Source of the DNA: Pseudomonas sp. KK4
GTDB taxonomy: Bacteria > Pseudomonadota > Gammaproteobacteria > Pseudomonadales > Pseudomonadaceae
Assembly (NCBI RefSeq): GCF_001984065.1
Contig: NZ_LYVP01000004.1
Span: forward strand, 1 to 64,000
Direction: 5' to 3'
DNA: 64,000 bases
Shown: positions 18,623-26,520 of the stretch, one piece after another
Layout of the letters: every line of letters starts with the position of its first letter
How positions within the stretch are numbered: position 1 is the first letter of the stretch
The notes under the pieces: model-generated
The model's input: only the letters and a program-made list of their open reading frames with translations
Told to the model about the DNA's origin: nothing
Database searches by the model: none
Program-made: the position numbers and the translations under genes

Positions 18623-19848
18623 TATTGCGCCTGTTGCTGCGGGGCGGGGCTTTGGGGGCGAAGTTTCTGCTGGTGTTGGCCATCACCCATTACCTGGGGT
18701 ACGACGCCCTGGGTTTTTACGGGGTGGTGGTGGCCGCGTCCCTGATCGCGTCGAAGTTCTACAGCGTCGGCTTCAGTTCCGAGATCAATCGGCTGATCAG
18801 CGTGGGCCTGAGTTCGCGCCAGGTCGTGAACAAAGTCCTGCTGCTGTACCTGGCCGTGGGATTGCTGTTGTCGGTGGCGACGGTGGCGGTTTATTCACAG
18901 TTCCAGGGGATACAGGCGAGTGCTGCGTTGATCGTCTGCGTGACCCTGGTGCTGCTCACCGAGCACCTGTCCTTTGAGCTCAATTCCTTTGTGTTTTCGG
19001 CGCAGAAAGCCACCTGGGGCGCGCTGCTGTTTTTCATCAAGACTGGCCTGTGGGCGCTGCTGGCCGTGGGCGGCATGATGCTCGGCTGGGTGTCCGATAT
19101 CGCCAGCGTGTTGTGGCTGTGGGTCGCGGCCAACGGGGTGGTGATGGTGGCCGGTTACCTGATCGTGGCGCGCCTTCACAAGGCGCGGGTCAAGGGTACG
19201 CTGGGCGCGGCCTCGGTCTGGAAAGCCGGGCTGCCGTTTTACCTGGGCACCGGCCTGATCGCATTGAGCCAATACGCCGAGCGCTTCCTGATCATCGACA
19301 TCGAACCTTACGCCAGCCTGGGTAAATACGTGTACGCCTGGTCGGCGGCCAACACCTTGCAGGCGTTGTCCTACGCGGTGGTGGCGGTAGTCGGCATTCC
19401 AGTGCTGTCCAAGCGATTTCAACGTGACCAGCAGGCTTTCACTGTACGGGAGTTGTTCGTCAATCAGTGGGTCATGCGTTCACTGATGGTGTCTGCTGCA
19501 GTGGCGGTGCTGATCTGCCTGTTCTTCAACGTGGTGCTCGATTACGTCGCCACCACGGTGCCGCGGCCGGACAACGGCATCCTCGCCGTGCTGATTGTTT
19601 CTTTTGCCCTGCGCGCCGTTGGCGACATCGTCTGGGGTGGCCTGATCGCCTCGAAAAACAGCCGGGTGTCCCTGGCCAGCGCAGCCATCTGTCTGCTGGT
19701 GTCGTTGCCGGTCAGCTACCTGTTGATCAAGCATCACTCGATCCTGGGGGCGGCCTGGGGCAACGTCTTTGCGATCTGTGTGCAGTTGGGCGTCATCGCC
19801 CTGTTGACCCGTGCGCCCCGAGCGAAAAAGGTGTTGTCATGGGGTTGA
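18619..19848 (+). CDS. Wzx-type polysaccharide flippase
   Basis: This 409-residue integral membrane protein has about 12 hydrophobic helices. It belongs to the polysaccharide biosynthesis / MATE-like flippase group that moves undecaprenyl-linked repeats across the inner membrane. It starts in an ATGA overlap with the pyruvyl-transferase gene and ends 10 nt inside the next gene, so translation is coupled. The call rests on topology, length and location between transferase and polymerase-like genes. Confidence 0.82.
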   Translation: MILRLLLRGGALGAKFLLVLAITHYLGYDALGFYGVVVAASLIASKFYSVGFSSEINRLISVGLSSRQVVNKVLLLYLAVGLLLSVATVAVYSQFQGIQASAALIVCVTLVLLTEHLSFELNSFVFSAQKATWGALLFFIKTGLWALLAVGGMMLGWVSDIASVLWLWVAANGVVMVAGYLIVARLHKARVKGTLGAASVWKAGLPFYLGTGLIALSQYAERFLIIDIEPYASLGKYVYAWSAANTLQALSYAVVAVVGIPVLSKRFQRDQQAFTVRELFVNQWVMRSLMVSAAVAVLICLFFNVVLDYVATTVPRPDNGILAVLIVSFALRAVGDIVWGGLIASKNSRVSLASAAICLLVSLPVSYLLIKHHSILGAAWGNVFAICVQLGVIALLTRAPRAKKVLSWG

Positions 19849-20942
19849 AGTTGCCCAGCATCGAGTTTCGCGGCGCCAGGCTCGATTCGTCGCTGTCGTT
19901 CCTGATCCTGTTCACCGGCCTGTTCCTCTCGGTGGCCATGCCGTTGCTGATCTCCCGTGACCCCGGCCCGGACGCCATGACCCTGTGGTCGTCCTACGCC
20001 CGCGCCGACAACTGCAACTTCTGGAACCCGTTCTCGCCGGACCGCTCGTCCTACGAGTGCTCGGCGTTCCTGCTGCGGCCCACGGGCATCAACCTGACCA
20101 ATGCCTGGGCCTACGGCATGCTGTGCAATTTCTTCCTCACGGCGATTCCGGTGTTCATCTTCCGGCGCATGCCGCTGACGATCTTTTTCACCCTGTGCCT
20201 GTGGGGCGTGGTGCGTTCGTTTTTCCTGGAAAACCTGACCAAGGAAATCATCGTTTCGGTGGCGGTGCTTTCGATTTTGATCACCTCCTTTACCAGGAAA
20301 TACCGGGTGGGGTTTTTCTTTTCGGCGCTGATCTACGGCGTGCTGATCCGGCCCTACTGGATTCTGTTTTCCCTGGCCTGGGTCGGGGTGTGCGTGATGA
20401 AGAAATACGTCTCGCGCACGACCTTCTTCCTGATGCTGTTCCTGTTCTACCTGGCGGTCGCCACGGCGATTCAATTGGTGGCCGGGTATTCGGTGTCGTC
20501 GATCCGTGCCAGCAACAACGAGTTGCGCACGGCGGGGGAGGAGGGCTCGAAGTCGTTGATCGTGTCCTGGATCAACGGCGGGGATTTCGTTTCCCAGGCG
20601 CTGGATTCGATGAGCATCTTTTTCCGCCTGTCGTTCCCGGTGGAGCTGATCCTGTTGTCCGGTCCCGGCCAGGTGATCTTCGTGGTGTTGATGATGATGA
20701 CCGCATTGCTGCTGTTCAAAGTCATCACCTCGACGGACTACAAGGGCGTGCCGATCCAGACCAAGGCCAAGGAGCTGATCGCGATTCCCCTGTCTTTTTT
20801 GCTGGTTCAAGGTTTGTTCGAGCCGGACTTCGGGTCGTTCGCCCGGCATTTTTCCATGGTGGTGCCGGTGCTGTTCGTTGGCCTGGGGTTGATGCTGCGG
20901 GCCCGGAAACTTGTGTGGGTTCAGTCCCGAGTTTTGAATTGA
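19839..20942 (+). CDS. Polytopic membrane protein, probable Wzy-type polymerase
   Basis: This 367-residue membrane protein has about 9-10 predicted helices and a periplasmic loop near residues 45-75 (CNFWNPFSPDRSSYEC). A second polar loop near 220-260 contains SIRASNNELRTAGEEG. It is not recognisable by motif, but Wzy polymerases are generally too divergent for that, and the cluster has no other candidate. The ATG at 19839 overlaps the flippase by 10 nt. The frame runs further upstream but lies inside the flippase gene. Confidence 0.6.
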   Translation: MGLKLPSIEFRGARLDSSLSFLILFTGLFLSVAMPLLISRDPGPDAMTLWSSYARADNCNFWNPFSPDRSSYECSAFLLRPTGINLTNAWAYGMLCNFFLTAIPVFIFRRMPLTIFFTLCLWGVVRSFFLENLTKEIIVSVAVLSILITSFTRKYRVGFFFSALIYGVLIRPYWILFSLAWVGVCVMKKYVSRTTFFLMLFLFYLAVATAIQLVAGYSVSSIRASNNELRTAGEEGSKSLIVSWINGGDFVSQALDSMSIFFRLSFPVELILLSGPGQVIFVVLMMMTALLLFKVITSTDYKGVPIQTKAKELIAIPLSFLLVQGLFEPDFGSFARHFSMVVPVLFVGLGLMLRARKLVWVQSRVLN

Positions 20943-20954
20943 GGTTTGACCGTT

Positions 20955-21992
20955 ATGTCGAGCAATAAAAAATCGCTTGAGATCGAGACCCTGCGCGGCC
21001 TGGCGTGCCTGCTGCTGGTGCTTTATCACGTGATCGGTCCGTTGGGCGGCGGCTTGAAAATAGACCTGGGCTCGCCGTTCCGGGTCATCGCCGATTCCAT
21101 GGTGTACGTGCGCATGCCGCTGTTCACCTTTATTTCGGGCTACATCTATTCCATCTACAAAATCCGCGGCAATCACTTCCCGAGCTTCTTTGCCGGCAAG
21201 GTCCGGCGCTTGCTGGTGCCGCTGCTGTGCGTGGGGGTGCCGTTTTCCGTGTTGCAGGCGGTGGGCCCGGGCGTGAACAAGGATGTGGGTGTGATGGAGG
21301 CGTTGTTGTCGTTCTACGTGCCGGTCAACCACTTCTGGTTCCTGCAGGCGGTGTTCATCATTTTCATGTTTGTCGGTGTGCTGCAGTGGCGCGGGCTGTT
21401 GCGCACGGCGGCGCATGTGTACGCGCTGTTCGGCTTTGCGGCGCTGGTGTTTCTGCTGCCGCCGTTCAAGGTCGATGCGTTTGGCATCAACGGGGCGGTC
21501 TACCTGCTACCGTTCTTTGTGGCGGGGATGATTGGCCAGGAAAAGGTCAGCCTGTTGAAGCAACGGCTCAAAGTGATCGGTCCGCTGGTGTTTGTGTTGA
21601 TCGCGCTGGTGCTGTTGTACGTGGCGGCGGTGGATCGTGAGGCGATTGTCGATCGGCGCAGCCTGATCGGTTTGCTGGTGGGGTGCGTGTCCTGCTTCGC
21701 GTTGCTGGGCAGTGATATGCGCTCGAAGTGGCTGACGTGGCTTGGCGGGTATTCCTACGCGATCTTTCTATTCCATGTGTTGTTTGCGGCCACGTCGCGC
21801 TTTGTCCTGGGGCGCCTGGGTGTGCATGAAGAGGGGGTTCTGGTGGCGGGAGGATTGCTGTTCGGTCTGATGGGGCCGGTGGTGTTGTCGATGGTGTTCA
21901 GTCGATTCAACTTTACGTCGGTACTGTTTCTGGGTGAGCGTGCCCCGGTTAAAAAGTCTCGGCAAACCGTGGTGCCGGTGGTTCAGGCTTGA
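20955..21992 (+). CDS. Acyltransferase family 3 membrane protein
   Basis: This 345-residue AT3 (OafA/OpgC/ExoZ type) membrane acyltransferase has about 10 helices. It probably acetylates or succinylates the exopolysaccharide using a cytoplasmic donor. Signature residues are the N-terminal EIETLRGLACLLLVLYHV (the conserved R and H) and RMPLFTFISGY. GAGG lies about 10 nt before the ATG at 20955. The stop overlaps the next gene by 1 nt, which suggests joint action with the SGNH hydrolase. Confidence 0.85.
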   Translation: MSSNKKSLEIETLRGLACLLLVLYHVIGPLGGGLKIDLGSPFRVIADSMVYVRMPLFTFISGYIYSIYKIRGNHFPSFFAGKVRRLLVPLLCVGVPFSVLQAVGPGVNKDVGVMEALLSFYVPVNHFWFLQAVFIIFMFVGVLQWRGLLRTAAHVYALFGFAALVFLLPPFKVDAFGINGAVYLLPFFVAGMIGQEKVSLLKQRLKVIGPLVFVLIALVLLYVAAVDREAIVDRRSLIGLLVGCVSCFALLGSDMRSKWLTWLGGYSYAIFLFHVLFAATSRFVLGRLGVHEEGVLVAGGLLFGLMGPVVLSMVFSRFNFTSVLFLGERAPVKKSRQTVVPVVQA

Positions 21993-23128
21993 TGATGCCT
22001 GCGGTTGACGCGCAGCCTGTGGCGGCGGTTGAGGTGAGCGATGCTCGCGAAACCTTTGCTCAATGGCGCGACGGCAAAACGGGAAAGGTGCTGGCCGTTT
22101 CGGTGATCGGTGACAGCTACAGCGCCGGCCAGGATTTTTACCTGAACAGACTGGTTCAGCGCCTGGCCGCCGAGGTGGGTTTCGCCGGGCCGGGGTATGT
22201 CGGCTTCAACCACGGCGCAGCGCTGGGTGGTACCCACTTCAAGTACACCCGCAGCAGCGAGAAATACTTTGGCGGAGGCTGGCAGGTGTCCGGCCTTGGC
22301 CAGGCCAGCCCCGACAGCCGCACCGTGACCGGTCGGCCTGGGGCCTGGCTGGCAGTGGAGGCCAGCCCCACGCCGGCCATCGACACTTCGATCACTCAAG
22401 GGAAATTACTCTATCTCGGCGACGGTGAGGCCAGTGAGGTGCGTTATCGCTGGTCCCCCTCGCAGCCTTGGCAATCGGTGACACTTGGCGGTTCGGGGGT
22501 TCAGGAAGTCCAGCTTTCGGTTGTTGCCGGTGCGCCGGATTGGGCGTTCAGGCTGGAGGTGGTGCAAGGCGCGCCGACGCTGTTCGGCCTGTGGTTGAGC
22601 AATGACCAGCGCGGTATCAGGGTTTCCAAACTCGCGGCGTCCGGCGCGGCGTCCGGGGACTTCTACCACAGCGACAGTGGCTGGCAGGCGCAGTGGAAAG
22701 CCGTGGTGTCGAAGATCCCGGCGGACATTTACCTGATCATGCTCGGCGGCAATGACCAAGGCTTTGGCGTCAAACCCGAGGACTATCTGTACAACATTCA
22801 GGGCCTGGTGGGGATGCTCCGCGAGATTCAACCAGCGGCGAGCATTAACTTGATTCTGCGCCAGGACACCACCCGCTCCAGTGCCTACCCGATGTCGGCC
22901 TATGCCCAGGTTCTGCAGCCTTGGGCACAGGCGGAGCACCTCGGATACGCCGATCTGCAGTGCGCCTTCGGTACCGACTTCAAGCGCTACGCCAGCGGCG
23001 GACCGACACCCATGATCGGCCCGGACAGGATTCACCCGCTGCCGGAGTCGGGGGGGAGGGTGATTGCCGATTATTTTTATCGATGGGTGGTGGATGGAAG
23101 GGGTTGTGGCCAACGCACCCCCCTGTAG
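21992..23128 (+). CDS. SGNH/GDSL-type hydrolase of the EPS operon
   Basis: This 378-residue protein carries SGNH motifs: block I VIGDSYSAG (nucleophile Ser near residue 44), a GGND block III near 252 and block V DRIHPLPESG (Asp/His dyad). Such proteins often act as O-acyltransferases or esterases on polysaccharides beside AT3 proteins. No signal peptide is visible at the N-terminus, so location is unclear. The ATG at 21992 overlaps the acyltransferase stop (TGATG). It is the last gene of the operon, ending at a long inverted repeat. Confidence 0.8.
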   Translation: MMPAVDAQPVAAVEVSDARETFAQWRDGKTGKVLAVSVIGDSYSAGQDFYLNRLVQRLAAEVGFAGPGYVGFNHGAALGGTHFKYTRSSEKYFGGGWQVSGLGQASPDSRTVTGRPGAWLAVEASPTPAIDTSITQGKLLYLGDGEASEVRYRWSPSQPWQSVTLGGSGVQEVQLSVVAGAPDWAFRLEVVQGAPTLFGLWLSNDQRGIRVSKLAASGAASGDFYHSDSGWQAQWKAVVSKIPADIYLIMLGGNDQGFGVKPEDYLYNIQGLVGMLREIQPAASINLILRQDTTRSSAYPMSAYAQVLQPWAQAEHLGYADLQCAFGTDFKRYASGGPTPMIGPDRIHPLPESGGRVIADYFYRWVVDGRGCGQRTPL

Positions 23129-23226
23129 GAGCGAGCTCGCTCGCGATGGACGACAGGACAACGCGGGCATTCAGACAGCCCGCGTTATCGTTGACGACCA
23201 TCGCGAGCAAGCTCGCTCCTACAGGG
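23123..23226. repeat. Long inverted repeat, GTAGGAGCGAGC REP family
   Basis: CTGTAGGAGCGAGCTCGCTCGCGATGG (23123-23149) and its inverted partner (23199-23226) flank an inner hairpin, ACGCGGGC...GCCCGCGT (about 23160-23186). It is a second REP family, shared with 36389-36490, and could also serve as a terminator for the EPS operon. Confidence 0.88.
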
Positions 23227-23252
23227 TGGGGGGGCACGAAATCCCGCCAGAA

Positions 23253-23669
23253 TTACAGCCCACCCCTCTCATACCGCTCCACCTCATCCAGCAACTGCGC
23301 CGTCTTGACTGGCATCAACCCCGGATCACAACGTGTTTCCACATTGATGATGATCGCTGGGTCGTTGCAGCAGATCCGCACCCGAAACCGCCAGTCGCTG
23401 AAAATCATCTTCAACCCGTCGCGGTCGTCCATCTCCAGGGCCTGCTCGCGATATACCCGTTTCAGGTGAGCGAGCAGAGGATAGGGATCGGGCATGGGTC
23501 GGCGGATGTCTCCGGACGAGGGAAACATGCCGATTCGTTCCACCAGCAACGTGGGGCCCAGCCAGGATTCGTTGGCGCTGGGCAATCGCTGCTGTCGCGA
23601 TAACCAGGACATCTTCCCGAGGTTGCCCACCTCCCTTTCAATGTATGCCGAAAGTTGTGCAATGTTCAT
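23253..23669 (-). CDS. Stand-alone phosphomannomutase C-terminal domain protein
   Basis: This 138-residue protein matches only the last part of alpha-D-phosphohexomutases such as ManB/CpsG. FPSSGDIRRP, DGLKMIFSDWRFRVR and the following NVETRCDPGLM align with FPASGEIN, DGISMTFADWRFNLR and NVESRGDVPLM from memory. The phosphate-binding SNTEP loop is altered to CCNDP. Domains with the catalytic serine and metal loop are absent, so it cannot be a mutase alone. It lies 48 nt after galU on the same strand with GGCAGG before its ATG, so it looks expressed rather than broken. Role unknown: regulator, partner or decayed remnant. Confidence 0.68.
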   Translation of the reverse strand: MNIAQLSAYIEREVGNLGKMSWLSRQQRLPSANESWLGPTLLVERIGMFPSSGDIRRPMPDPYPLLAHLKRVYREQALEMDDRDGLKMIFSDWRFRVRICCNDPAIIINVETRCDPGLMPVKTAQLLDEVERYERGGL

Positions 23670-23717
23670 GGTTGACCTGCCTGAATGAAAAGTGGGCGTC
23701 GGTGCTGGCGGGCCGGA

Positions 23718-24551
23718 TCAGCGGCCCTTGAGGTACAGGTGCTCGTAGCAGAAGTTGGTCGCTTCGAGATAACCCTCGGCGCCGCCGCAATCGAAACGCA
23801 TGCCCTTGAACTTGTAGGCCAGCACGCAGCCGTTTTGCGCCTGCTTCATCAAGGCGTCGGTGATCTGGATCTCGCCGCCCTTGCCAGGCTGGGTGTCGGC
23901 GATCAGGTCGAAGATATCCGGCGTGAGGATGTAACGGCCGATGATCGCCAGGTTGGACGGTGCGTCCTGCGGGCTGGGTTTTTCCACCATGCTGTTGACC
24001 CGATAGATGCCGTCGGAAATCTGCTCACCGGCGATCACCCCGTACTTGTGGGTCTGGTCGCGGGGCACTTCCTGGATGGCCACGATCGAGCAGCGGAATT
24101 TCTTGTACAGCTGGATCATCTGCGCCAGGACACCGTCGCCTTCCAGGTTCAGGCACAGGTCATCGGCCAGTACCACGGCAAAGGGTTCATCGCCGATCAG
24201 CGGGCGGCCGCTAAGAATCGCGTGACCCAGGCCCTTCATTTCTACCTGGCGGGTGTAGGAAAAGGTGCAGGTATCGATCAGATCGCGGGTACCGGCCAGG
24301 AACTTCTCTTTTTCGGTGCCACGGATTTGATGCTCGAGTTCGTAGCTGATGTCGAAGTGGTCTTCCAGCGCCCGCTTGCCCCGCCCGGTGACGATGGCCA
24401 TGTGTTGCAGGCCGGCATCCCGTGCTTCCTCAACGGCGTACTCGATCAGCGGCTTGTTGACGATCGGCAGCATCTCTTTGGGCATGGCTTTGGTTGCCGG
24501 CAGGAAACGCGTGCCATAACCGGCGGCTGGGAACAAACATTTACGAATCAT
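23718..24551 (-). CDS. galU: UTP-glucose-1-phosphate uridylyltransferase
   Basis: This 277-residue cytoplasmic enzyme makes UDP-glucose, the donor for the EPS and for GalE. The nucleotidyltransferase signature KCLFPAAGYGTRFLPATKAMPKEMLP is at the N-terminus; IEYAVEEARDAG and the EKEKFL segment are typical GalU. The ATG at 24551 has AGGA eight nt upstream; the upstream in-frame ATG at 24572 is less likely. It is divergent from galE. Confidence 0.95.
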   Translation of the reverse strand: MIRKCLFPAAGYGTRFLPATKAMPKEMLPIVNKPLIEYAVEEARDAGLQHMAIVTGRGKRALEDHFDISYELEHQIRGTEKEKFLAGTRDLIDTCTFSYTRQVEMKGLGHAILSGRPLIGDEPFAVVLADDLCLNLEGDGVLAQMIQLYKKFRCSIVAIQEVPRDQTHKYGVIAGEQISDGIYRVNSMVEKPSPQDAPSNLAIIGRYILTPDIFDLIADTQPGKGGEIQITDALMKQAQNGCVLAYKFKGMRFDCGGAEGYLEATNFCYEHLYLKGR

Positions 24552-24947
24552 AAGAATATCCTGGGCATTCATGACGCACAGTCAACTGTACGCAATAACG
24601 AGTGATTGCAGTTTCAATGATTATTGAAGGCTCACTTTAATACCTGAGCCGACTCGTTAATGGCAATTGGCGATGTATGAAAAGAGCGCGAATGTTATGA
24701 GATGTCGGTTTGATAATTGTTGGTTATTTTTAGTCGGTATCTGTTGATAGTGGTGTCTGCTGTGCAGTGCTAATAAGTAACCGGCAATACAGTTTGGCCT
24801 GCAAAATTATTTATTGCCAGTCGTTGAACTAACTATGTTTTCGGTTGTTGTCGCTGCCTTTGTTCGGAAGTTGTGTGGATGGGTTCGCACATTCAATAGA
24901 AGCGGCTTGACAGGCTACTTGGCACTTCTCCCACTATGGACCGCACT
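24552..24947. other. galU-galE divergent intergenic region
   Basis: About 396 nt, clearly more AT-rich than the flanking genes, with no supportable gene. It must hold the promoters for galU (left) and galE (right). The only defined structure I see is the pair of EPS-locus motifs at 24691-24737. Confidence 0.7.
24691..24737 (+). promoter_or_regulatory. EPS-locus shared motif, two copies upstream of galE
   Basis: AATGTTAT-GAGAT-GTCGG lies at 24691-24708 and TTGGTTAT-TTTTA-GTCGG at 24720-24737. Both point towards galE, about 210-240 nt before its start, and lie about 140 nt from galU on the other side. Spacing within each copy is identical to those upstream of wzb and yjbE. Confidence 0.6.
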
Positions 24948-25964
24948 ATGAAGATTCTGGTAACGGGTGGAGCCGGTTATATCGGTTCGCATACCACACT
25001 TGCGCTACTTGAAGCAGGTTATGAAGTGGTTGTGCTGGATAATCTTTGCAACAGCTCCGATGCGTCATTGCACGCCGTGGAAGCCATTTGTGGCAAGAGT
25101 GCGCTGATGATTCACGGCGACGTGTGCGACAGGGCCTTGCTGGACCGGGTCTTCCAGCAGCATGCCATCGATGCGGTGTTGCATTTTGCCGGGCTCAAAG
25201 CGGTGGGCGAAAGCGTTCGCAAGCCGCTGGAGTACTACGAAACCAATGTCAGCGGCAGCATCACGCTGTGCCAGGCGATGGCCGCCGCCGGTGTGTTCCG
25301 CCTGGTGTTCAGCTCCTCGGCCACGGTGTACGGCGAGCCGCAGCAGATGCCGATCCGCGAGGATTTCCCCACCGGCAGCCCCACCAACCCCTACGGTCAA
25401 TCCAAGCTGATCGTGGAAAACGTGCTGCGCGACCTGTGCCTGGCGGAGCCGCGCTGGAGCATCGCGTTGTTGCGATATTTCAACCCGATCGGCGCCCATC
25501 ACAGCGGCCACCTGGGTGAAGATCCCAACGGCATTCCCAATAACCTGGTGCCCTACATCAGTCAGGTCGCGGTGGGCAGTCTGCCGGAACTGTCGATCTT
25601 CGGTGACGATTACCCGACAGTCGACGGCACCGGCGTGCGTGATTACATCCACGTCGTGGACCTGGCGGACGGGCATCTCAAGGCGTTGCAGTCGATCAGC
25701 GACCGCAGCGGCATCCATACCTGGAACCTGGGCACCGGCGACGGCTACAGCGTGATGCAGGTCCTGCGGGCTTTCGAGCAGGCGTGCGGGCGGCCAGTGC
25801 CGTTTCGGGTGATGCCACGTCGCTCGGGCGATATCGCCGAGAGCTGGGCCGACCCGTCCAAGGCAGCCAGGGAGCTGGGCTGGAAGGCCACGCGTAACTT
25901 GCAACAGATGATGACCGACACCTGGCGCTGGCAATCGAATCACCCCAGGGGTTACCTCGGATGA
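24948..25964 (+). CDS. galE: UDP-glucose 4-epimerase
   Basis: This 338-residue SDR enzyme interconverts UDP-glucose and UDP-galactose. The NAD-binding glycine motif GGAGYIGS is at the N-terminus; the catalytic Tyr149 and Lys153 lie in NPYGQSK, with Ser in SSSATVYG. Length equals E. coli GalE. The ATG at 24948 was preferred over 24936, with GGA seven nt upstream. Its presence in the locus suggests galactose in the polymer. Confidence 0.94.
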   Translation: MKILVTGGAGYIGSHTTLALLEAGYEVVVLDNLCNSSDASLHAVEAICGKSALMIHGDVCDRALLDRVFQQHAIDAVLHFAGLKAVGESVRKPLEYYETNVSGSITLCQAMAAAGVFRLVFSSSATVYGEPQQMPIREDFPTGSPTNPYGQSKLIVENVLRDLCLAEPRWSIALLRYFNPIGAHHSGHLGEDPNGIPNNLVPYISQVAVGSLPELSIFGDDYPTVDGTGVRDYIHVVDLADGHLKALQSISDRSGIHTWNLGTGDGYSVMQVLRAFEQACGRPVPFRVMPRRSGDIAESWADPSKAARELGWKATRNLQQMMTDTWRWQSNHPRGYLG

Positions 25965-25978
25965 TGGCGTTTTAGCTA

Positions 25979-26014
25979 AATGTTATTCCCGGTCAGGTTG
26001 TTAGATATCGTCGG
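25979..26014 (+). promoter_or_regulatory. EPS-locus shared motif, perfect tandem pair upstream of yjbE
   Basis: AATGTTAT-TCCCG-GTCAG (25979-25996) is followed immediately by GTTGTTAG-ATATC-GTCGG (25997-26014), an exact 18-nt direct repeat of the shared motif. It ends about 180 nt before yjbE. A tandem direct repeat is the arrangement bound by OmpR-type winged-helix proteins. Confidence 0.65.
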
Positions 26015-26192
26015 GAAATTACACTGGAATTGCCACTTGCAAGTCCGTAGATATAAACCTGCCGTTGAACATTTATCAGTGAAGTAGAACTGTGAATGAA
26101 CAACGGATCTTGTTCGCACTGTTTGCGACTTGATCTCTCACCTCTAACGCAAGCCGGGTTTTATAACGGTGGACTGTTAGAAAGGAGTTGAT

Positions 26193-26429
26193 ATGAAGAA
26201 AGTGATGGCAATGGCCCTGTTGACGATGTTGAGCAACTGGGCATCGGCAGTAGAGGCACCGCTGACGGCAGTCACCAATGTAGTGGGTAATGTGGCGGCT
26301 TCTCAAGCCACGGCGGCCAGTACGGCAATGGTGGCAAGTGCCATGGCGGCGTCCAACAGTGGTGGCAGTGCCAACGGCGGTACAACCGGTACCACGGGTA
26401 CAACGGGTACAACCGGCACGCACAACTGA
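26193..26429 (+). CDS. yjbE: Small secreted YjbE-like protein
   Basis: This 78-residue protein has a signal peptide (MKKVMAMALLTMLSNWASA) and an Ala/Ser/Val-rich body. The low-complexity tail is a Gly-Thr-Thr repeat (four GTT units then GTHN), encoded by near-9-nt DNA repeats. Composition and position match E. coli YjbE, first gene of yjbEFGH, which is linked to extracellular polysaccharide. AAGGAG lies seven nt before the ATG. A strong terminator hairpin follows, so it may be made in excess over the downstream genes. Molecular role is unknown. Confidence 0.8.
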   Translation: MKKVMAMALLTMLSNWASAVEAPLTAVTNVVGNVAASQATAASTAMVASAMAASNSGGSANGGTTGTTGTTGTTGTHN

Positions 26430-26454
26430 GTGACATGCCTGCAGGTGTAGTACA

Positions 26455-26490
26455 GGGTCGCCCGACGCAAGTCGGGTGACCTTGTTTTTT
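26455..26490 (+). terminator. Terminator/attenuator between yjbE and wza
   Basis: GGTCGCCCGAC (26456-26466), a GCAA tetraloop and GTCGGGTGACC (26471-26481) form an 11-bp stem with one G-T pair, followed by TTGTTTTTT. It is a textbook intrinsic terminator placed inside the operon. Confidence 0.9.
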
Positions 26491-26520
26491 AGAGTTGCCC
26501 TTGAATAGCGTAGTGCCATT

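Noticed and set aside
19467..19838. Upstream extension of the polymerase-like frame
   Set aside because: It lies inside the flippase gene, and the translated part is low-complexity; the ATG at 19839 overlaps the flippase stop normally.
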